Assembly (NCBI GenBank): GCA_005239595.1
Contig: SBBT01000217.1
Coordinates: 1-8,525 of the forward strand
Length of the DNA stretch: 8,525 bases
From: Candidatus Troglogloeales bacterium
Lineage (GTDB): Bacteria > Nitrospirota > Nitrospiria > SBBL01 > SBBT01
Reading direction: 5' to 3'
This document shows positions 4,299 to 8,525 of the stretch, in pieces. Every line of letters begins with the position of its first letter. The first letter of the stretch is position 1. The notes under the pieces were generated by a model, which did not search any database, was not told where the DNA came from, and was given only the letters and a program-made list of their open reading frames with translations. A program made the position numbers and the translations under genes.

Positions 4299-6680
4299 TC
4301 AGCGGTATGCCGATTTCTCCCGTATGAATGTCTCCATCGCGTCGGCTGGAAGCGGTCGACTGATTAAGTACCCTTGTATCCCGTCGCAATGATGTGATCT
4401 TAGAAACGTCAGTTGCTTTTCGGTTTCCACCCCCTCGGCGATCACCCTCATATTCAGGCTGTGTGCCATTCGGATGATGGCGATGGTGATTGCCTGGTCG
4501 TCGGGGTCTTCGGTGATATTTTTCACAAAAGATTGGTCTATTTTCAAGGTATTGAGTGGAAAACGTTTTAGATAGTTTAAAGAAGAGTATCCCGTTCCGA
4601 AATCATCAACCGAGAGGTGGACACCTGTTGCAACCAATCGGTGGAGAAGCTGCATCATGGTTTCCACATCGGTCATCATGGCGCTTTCCGTCAGTTCCAG
4701 GATCAACAGGTGGGGAGAGAGCCCTGTGTTTTTCAGGACAGACTCAACGGTCTCTTCTATATTTTTTTGACGGAACTGGCGCGCCGATATATTCACCGAT
4801 ATGGGAAAGCGCGATAGGCCTTGATCATGCCAGAGCTTATTTTGCATGCAGGCCGTCATAAGGGCCCATTCTCCCAGCGGGACTATAAGCCCCATCTCTT
4901 CTGCCAATGGGATAAACTGTTTCGGGGAGATGAGGCCCTTCTCTTTATCTTCCCAACGCAACAACGCCTCAACGCCAATCAGCTCGCCGGTGGCGATGTC
5001 CACTTGAGGGTGGTAGTGTAACAAAAAAGCTCCCTGATCCAGGGCATGGCGAAGGGCATCTTCAAGCAATACTTTGTCAGAAACATTCGTGTTCAGGGAT
5101 GGGGTATAAAACTGAAAATTATTCCTGCCGACTTCTTTAGCGCGATACATGGCGATGTCGGCATTTTTTATGAGGGTTTCCGTATCGGTTCCGTTGTCGG
5201 GATAAAACGCGATTCCAATGCTGGGTGTAACATAAATGGGGTGGTTTTCAATGACAAAAGGGACCTTGAACAGATCAGTAACCTTTTGGCCAACCGTTTT
5301 GGCGTATTCCGGATGTCCTGTCTGGGGGCAAAGGAGTATAAATTCATCTCCTCCCAGCCGTGCAACCGTATCCCCTTCCCGCAGCGCCCCTTGCAAGCGT
5401 CCCGCAACGTCTCTCAGCAACTGATCTCCGATTGTATGCCCAAACGTGTCGTTGATTCTCTTGAAATGATCGAGGTCAACAAAAAGGACGACCGCCAGAA
5501 GGTTATCGCGTTTACGGCTGGCCAGCAACATCTTTAATCGATCTTCAAACAGAAGCCGGTTTGGAAGACCGGTTAAGGAATCATAATAGGCATGGCGCAT
5601 CATCATCTTTTCTGCCAAGTTGCGTTCAGTTATATCGCGGACTACCATGCAAAGCGCTTCATCCTCGCTATCCGCGATGGTATTTGCGCTCACTTCCAGG
5701 TCTATGAGATCCCCACTCTTACGGAGACATTGCCACTGGGCAGTTACGTGACCCTTGTTTTCACAAACTTTTTGGAGATATTGATCGAGATTTCCTTTTT
5801 CCTGTCTCACCACATCGTAAATGGTCAGCCTGGCTAGCTCGTCTGATGGATAACCGATAAGAGAATCGAACGCCTTATTCCAGTCCAAAAACTTCTTGGT
5901 GGTCCTGTCTAAGATAAAAATCCCTTCCGCGGCCTGCTCTACCACCCGCCGGTAGCGGTCTTCGCTCTGTTTTAGGGCAACCTCCGCATCCATCAGATGA
6001 TGTTTGGACACTGAGGAAAAGATGGTAACGGAGAACATTAAAACGGCAATATACCCAAATGGGTAGGACAGAGGATAACCAAAAGAGGGAAGCCAATCAA
6101 GGATGCCGAGAGAGGCAAAGGCAAGACCATCTACCAGCGCACGCAATCGTTTTTTCTTCTCCCCATTCTCGGTATTGTCGTAGGTTGAAACCAACAAGGC
6201 GAGCGAAAAGATCACGTTAGCGGCAAAATAGGCGATGAAGATAAGATAGTGTCGGTCGACCTGTTTATACCATCCAAAAAAGTGCTGGTAGGTTTCATAG
6301 GGGAGAAAATGGGGATCCACATAGATCAGGAGATAGAAGATCGGTGCGAGGGCATAGCTGATCAGGAGGATTGTCCGAAACCGTTTATACCTGTTGAGGT
6401 AGGTAACGACAAAAAGCAAGAGGGTCGGACCGATCGCCATGATACCGACATGCGCGACATAGATTTCCCAAAAGGCCGCCTGTTTCGATGTGGGGGATGC
6501 GGCCCCGAAAGAGAATCCAAGCAGCCAGATCGAAAGGGTGAGAGAAAGGAGAAAGAATGCCCTGTTCACGTTGGAATGGGCTCTCTTTCCCAGGACATAC
6601 CATCCGAGCATCAGGACAATCATCCCGCTGACGCCGACGAGGACCGCATGTAGATGGGCGAAAGATAATCCCATGTTCAT
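4299..6680 (-). CDS. Membrane sensor with PAS, GGDEF and EAL domains (c-di-GMP synthase/phosphodiesterase)
   Basis: This 793-residue inner-membrane protein has about seven hydrophobic segments in residues 1-225, resembling the 7TM regions of sensor kinases. A PAS domain follows (~238-355, with DITERN), then GGDEF (~365-525) and EAL (~540-785). The synthase site is intact: GGDEF at 443-447, with the inhibitory I-site R434-E-G-D437 five residues before it. The phosphodiesterase site also looks complete: E571 of EALLRW, N630, E662, D692-D693 of DDFGTGYSS, K713, E749 and Q769. It could make and break c-di-GMP, with net activity set by the PAS or membrane signal. No Shine-Dalgarno sequence precedes the ATG at 6680; an extended -10 promoter sits 6 nt upstream of it and 12 nt upstream of a second in-frame ATG at 6674. 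The lyase pseudogene follows directly. Confidence 0.93.
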   Translation of the reverse strand: MNMGLSFAHLHAVLVGVSGMIVLMLGWYVLGKRAHSNVNRAFFLLSLTLSIWLLGFSFGAASPTSKQAAFWEIYVAHVGIMAIGPTLLLFVVTYLNRYKRFRTILLISYALAPIFYLLIYVDPHFLPYETYQHFFGWYKQVDRHYLIFIAYFAANVIFSLALLVSTYDNTENGEKKKRLRALVDGLAFASLGILDWLPSFGYPLSYPFGYIAVLMFSVTIFSSVSKHHLMDAEVALKQSEDRYRRVVEQAAEGIFILDRTTKKFLDWNKAFDSLIGYPSDELARLTIYDVVRQEKGNLDQYLQKVCENKGHVTAQWQCLRKSGDLIDLEVSANTIADSEDEALCMVVRDITERNLAEKMMMRHAYYDSLTGLPNRLLFEDRLKMLLASRKRDNLLAVVLFVDLDHFKRINDTFGHTIGDQLLRDVAGRLQGALREGDTVARLGGDEFILLCPQTGHPEYAKTVGQKVTDLFKVPFVIENHPIYVTPSIGIAFYPDNGTDTETLIKNADIAMYRAKEVGRNNFQFYTPSLNTNVSDKVLLEDALRHALDQGAFLLHYHPQVDIATGELIGVEALLRWEDKEKGLISPKQFIPLAEEMGLIVPLGEWALMTACMQNKLWHDQGLSRFPISVNISARQFRQKNIEETVESVLKNTGLSPHLLILELTESAMMTDVETMMQLLHRLVATGVHLSVDDFGTGYSSLNYLKRFPLNTLKIDQSFVKNITEDPDDQAITIAIIRMAHSLNMRVIAEGVETEKQLTFLRSHHCDGIQGYLISRPLPADAMETFIREKSAYR

Positions 6681-6686
6681 ATTCTT

Positions 6687-6695
6687 ATTGTAACA
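6687..6695 (-). promoter_or_regulatory. Extended -10 promoter of the GGDEF-EAL gene
   Basis: On the minus strand TGT-TACAAT (6695 to 6687) is an extended -10 element. No good -35 lies at the right distance, which extended -10 promoters tolerate. The -10 ends 6 nt before the first ATG and 12 nt before the second, so transcription would start at or next to a start codon. TGTTAC recurs as a direct repeat 20 bp upstream (6715 to 6710). Confidence 0.45.
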
Positions 6696-6740
6696 TGAAG
6701 GGAATAAGCGTAACAGGAGGGAGATCGAAAAGGCCTGTGG

Positions 6741-7436
6741 TTACCGAAGGTTGTCTGGAATAGAAGAGGCTATCCGCCCGATCACCTGCCGGCTTTTTTG
6801 CGGAATCGGTGCACCTTCCCCTTTAAGGATCGTGAGATGTTCCCGCAGGAAGGAAAGGTCTTCCGGCCGGTCGATGTCATACCAGAAAGGGAGGAGATGA
6901 CAGCGTATCTTCTTTTCGTTAAGCTTTCGGAGGGTTTCGGTAGAGACCGATCTTGTCCCCCACAAAAGACCGCAAAAGGGTGGAATAAGTGGTTTGTTGG
7001 CGCCAATCAGATAGTACCCCCCGTCAAGACTCGGTCCCAATACCACCGGAAAGGAATTAAGCCTGAGAAATGCTTCTCGAATAAACGCAATGGGCAGTGT
7101 GGGGGTGTCGCTTCCGATGAGGACGATCTTTGAGAAACCGGACTCAAATCCCCAGGCAAAGGCGTTTTTCATCCTTTCCCCCAGGTCGTCTCCTTTCTGG
7201 GAGAGAAGCAACAGGGAAAACCGTTTTGCGCACTGACGAAAAAAGGGGTGATGGAAATCCGGCGCGCAGGCCAAGACATGCTGCACCGGCAGCGAGGCGG
7301 CTAAACCAAGGGTGTCGAGAATCAGCGCTTTTTGAAGCTGTGCCGCTTGGTTTTCAGAAAGAAGCGGGGAGAGCCGCGTCTTCACCCTGCCGGGAGACGG
7401 GGCCTTTGCAAAGATGATCAGCGCCTCTGCTGCCAT
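6741..7436 (-). CDS. DUF2064 / TIGR04282-type glycosyltransferase
   Basis: This 231-residue GT-A-fold protein is of the COG3222 (DUF2064) family, related to nucleotidyl- and glycosyltransferases; the substrate is unknown. The signature motifs are present in order: AKAPSPGRVKTRL (10-22), QKGDDLGERM (80-89), IGSDTPTL (107-114), GPSLDGGYYLIG (134-145) and WYDIDRPEDL (185-194). It has no membrane segment and is likely cytosolic. The frame extends to a TTG at 7460, overlapping purU, but the ATG at 7436 gives the family's normal start (MAAEALIIFAKAP) and lies 10 nt after the purU stop, suggesting translational coupling. There is no strong SD. In other genomes the family often sits beside genes for lipid or cell-surface glycan synthesis; no such neighbour is visible here. 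Confidence 0.87.
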   Translation of the reverse strand: MAAEALIIFAKAPSPGRVKTRLSPLLSENQAAQLQKALILDTLGLAASLPVQHVLACAPDFHHPFFRQCAKRFSLLLLSQKGDDLGERMKNAFAWGFESGFSKIVLIGSDTPTLPIAFIREAFLRLNSFPVVLGPSLDGGYYLIGANKPLIPPFCGLLWGTRSVSTETLRKLNEKKIRCHLLPFWYDIDRPEDLSFLREHLTILKGEGAPIPQKSRQVIGRIASSIPDNLR

Positions 7437-7446
7437 AGAGACCCGT

Positions 7447-8313
7447 CTAGTAAAAAACAACGGTTTTGTTCCCGTGCACCAGGATACGGTCTTCTACATG
7501 CCAGGTCACGGCCCGCGCCAGAACCACCCGTTCAACATACTGCCCCACCCGTTTTAATTCCTTCACGTTAGGCCGATGATTTACCCGCTGTACATCCTGT
7601 TCGATAATCGGTCCTCCATCCAAGTCGGCCGTCACATAATGGGCGGTGGCCCCGATGATCTTCACCCCCCGTTCATAGGCGCGTGTATACGGCTCCGCGC
7701 CGACGAACGCCGGCAGAAAACTGTGGTGAATATTAATAATGCGGTTCGGGTAGCGGGAGACAAACTTAGGCGTAACGATTTGCATATAGCGTGCGAAGAC
7801 CACGGCATCAATCTTCCCTTCCATCAGTTGGAGTTGCCGTGCCTCCGCTTCTTGCTTCTGATCCGGTTCTACGGGAATATAGTGAAAAGGAATTCCCCAG
7901 GAGGCAACCGTTGTTTCCACGTTCGGGTGATTTGAAATAATCATGGAAATTTCTGCCGGAAGGTCTCCCATTTTACAACGCCAGAGCAACTCATAAAGGG
8001 CATGCTCTTCCTTGGAGACGAAAACGGCCAGTCGCTTGATCCGGCTGGCGTAGGCCATATACCACTGCATGTCAAACCGATCGGCGACCGCATGAAAGGC
8101 CCGCTCTAATTCTTCACCGCGGTCTATTAAGTGAGGAAGCTGAAATTCTACCCGCATGAAGAAGGTTCCCCCCACCTGCTCGGTGGCATGTTGATCTGAA
8201 TGGATGATGTTGCCTCCCTGGCTCAACAGGAATTGTGAGATGGCGGCAACAATACCGGGTCGATCCGGACAAGAGATGAGGAGGCGGCCGATGTCTTGGA
8301 GTGGTTCGGTCAT
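7447..8313 (-). CDS. purU: Formyltetrahydrofolate deformylase
   Basis: PurU hydrolyses 10-formyl-tetrahydrofolate to tetrahydrofolate and formate, balancing one-carbon pools and feeding formate to PurT in purine synthesis. The 288-residue chain has an N-terminal ACT domain (~8-88, starting LLISCPDRPGIV), which in E. coli senses methionine and glycine. A formyltransferase domain (~92-288) follows, with the catalytic triad Asn194 and His196 in INIHHSFLPAF and Asp232 in DLDGGPI. The ATG at 8313 is chosen; an in-frame GTG at 8325 would add four residues. Neither has a Shine-Dalgarno sequence. The gene lies 59 nt downstream of tRNA-Asn on the same strand, without an evident terminator, and the glycosyltransferase follows 10 nt later. 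Confidence 0.95.
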   Translation of the reverse strand: MTEPLQDIGRLLISCPDRPGIVAAISQFLLSQGGNIIHSDQHATEQVGGTFFMRVEFQLPHLIDRGEELERAFHAVADRFDMQWYMAYASRIKRLAVFVSKEEHALYELLWRCKMGDLPAEISMIISNHPNVETTVASWGIPFHYIPVEPDQKQEAEARQLQLMEGKIDAVVFARYMQIVTPKFVSRYPNRIINIHHSFLPAFVGAEPYTRAYERGVKIIGATAHYVTADLDGGPIIEQDVQRVNHRPNVKELKRVGQYVERVVLARAVTWHVEDRILVHGNKTVVFY

Positions 8314-8372
8314 GAAAAACGACACAACGGCGGTAACGGTTTATGATCGCTTTAGACGATCCTGATGAAAAG

Positions 8373-8448
8373 TGGCTCCCCAGGCCGGATTCGAACCAGC
8401 GACCCGACGGTTAACAGCCGTCTGCTCTGCCAGCTGAGCTACTGGGGA
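8373..8448 (-). tRNA. tRNA-Asn (anticodon GTT)
   Basis: The minus strand folds into a complete 76-nt cloverleaf including an encoded CCA. Acceptor stem TCCCCAG pairs with CTGGGGA; D-arm GCTC/GAGC; anticodon stem GACGG/CCGTC with loop CTGTTAA (8417 to 8411, anticodon at 8415-8413); 5-nt variable loop; T-arm GCTGG/CCGGC around TTCGAAT with one U-G pair. The discriminator base is G and the first pair is U1-A72, as in E. coli tRNA-Asn. Confidence 0.98.
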
Positions 8449-8468
8449 ATATTAAAAGTTGGAAGGGG

Positions 8469-8496
8469 ATTTTAACACACAAACAAGCAAAGTCAA
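8469..8496 (-). promoter_or_regulatory. Promoter of tRNA-Asn
   Basis: On the minus strand TTGACT (8496 to 8491), a 16-bp spacer and TAAAAT (8474 to 8469), preceded by an extended -10 TGT. Expected start is in or just after the CCCC run that follows, about 13 nt before the mature tRNA. This GC-rich run after the -10 resembles the discriminator of stringently controlled stable-RNA promoters. It may also drive purU and the glycosyltransferase. Confidence 0.65.
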
Positions 8497-8525
8497 TCTT
8501 TTAGCCTCTTTTACAAAGGCCAAAA

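Noticed and set aside
5046..5537. Plus-strand 163-residue frame
   Set aside because: It lies wholly antisense to the GGDEF-EAL gene and has no recognisable domain.
7130..7571. Plus-strand frames opposite the glycosyltransferase and purU
   Set aside because: Arg/Pro-rich low-quality translations antisense to two well-supported genes.
8326..8372. Terminator between tRNA-Asn and purU
   Set aside because: GATCG and CGATC can pair around a short loop, but the stem is 5 bp and no T-run follows.
8373..8448. tRNA-Asn as an integration (attachment) site
   Set aside because: I saw no integrase, no direct repeat of the tRNA 3' end and no phage-like gene in the window.

Overview
This window is chromosomal bacterial DNA of moderate GC content. 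It holds mostly housekeeping genes and no mobile element, CRISPR array or phage gene that I can see. The gene set (KAS III, long-chain prenyl diphosphate synthase, exported DUF192 protein, membrane-bound GGDEF-EAL protein, PurU) suits a free-living bacterium that makes respiratory quinones and uses c-di-GMP. It is not enough to name a phylum.

Layout. (1) At 1-63 is the strongly structured 5' leader of a gene that reads leftward out of the window; only its ATG (4 to 2, minus strand) is inside. (2) At 226-489 a small lysine-rich protein reads rightward behind two tandem promoter candidates. Its 3' end overlaps that of fabH by 14 bases. (3) The minus-strand pair DUF192 (1930 to 1496) and fabH (1441 to 476) each has a sigma70-type promoter whose -10 box ends only 10 nt before the ATG. 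(4) On the plus strand lie a polyprenyl diphosphate synthase (2120-3088), a four-helix membrane protein (3218-3646) and a 32-residue single-helix protein (3658-3756). (5) On the minus strand, 4281 to 3768 is an undescribed ruin of an aromatic amino acid/histidine ammonia-lyase (MIO family), with its N- and C-terminal parts recognisable and its catalytic core deleted. Just upstream of it is a 793-residue sensor with N-terminal membrane helices, PAS, GGDEF and EAL domains. (6) Further upstream on the minus strand are tRNA-Asn(GTT), purU and a DUF2064-type glycosyltransferase, closely spaced and possibly one transcription unit.

The most interesting signals are: the ammonia-lyase pseudogene; promoters placed so close to the start codons of fabH, the DUF192 gene and the GGDEF-EAL gene that their mRNAs should be leaderless or nearly so; the 5' leader at 6-63, which folds into two stacked perfect or near-perfect stems around a ribosome-binding site; and the unlisted 32-residue membrane peptide. 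I found no complete novel multi-gene system.
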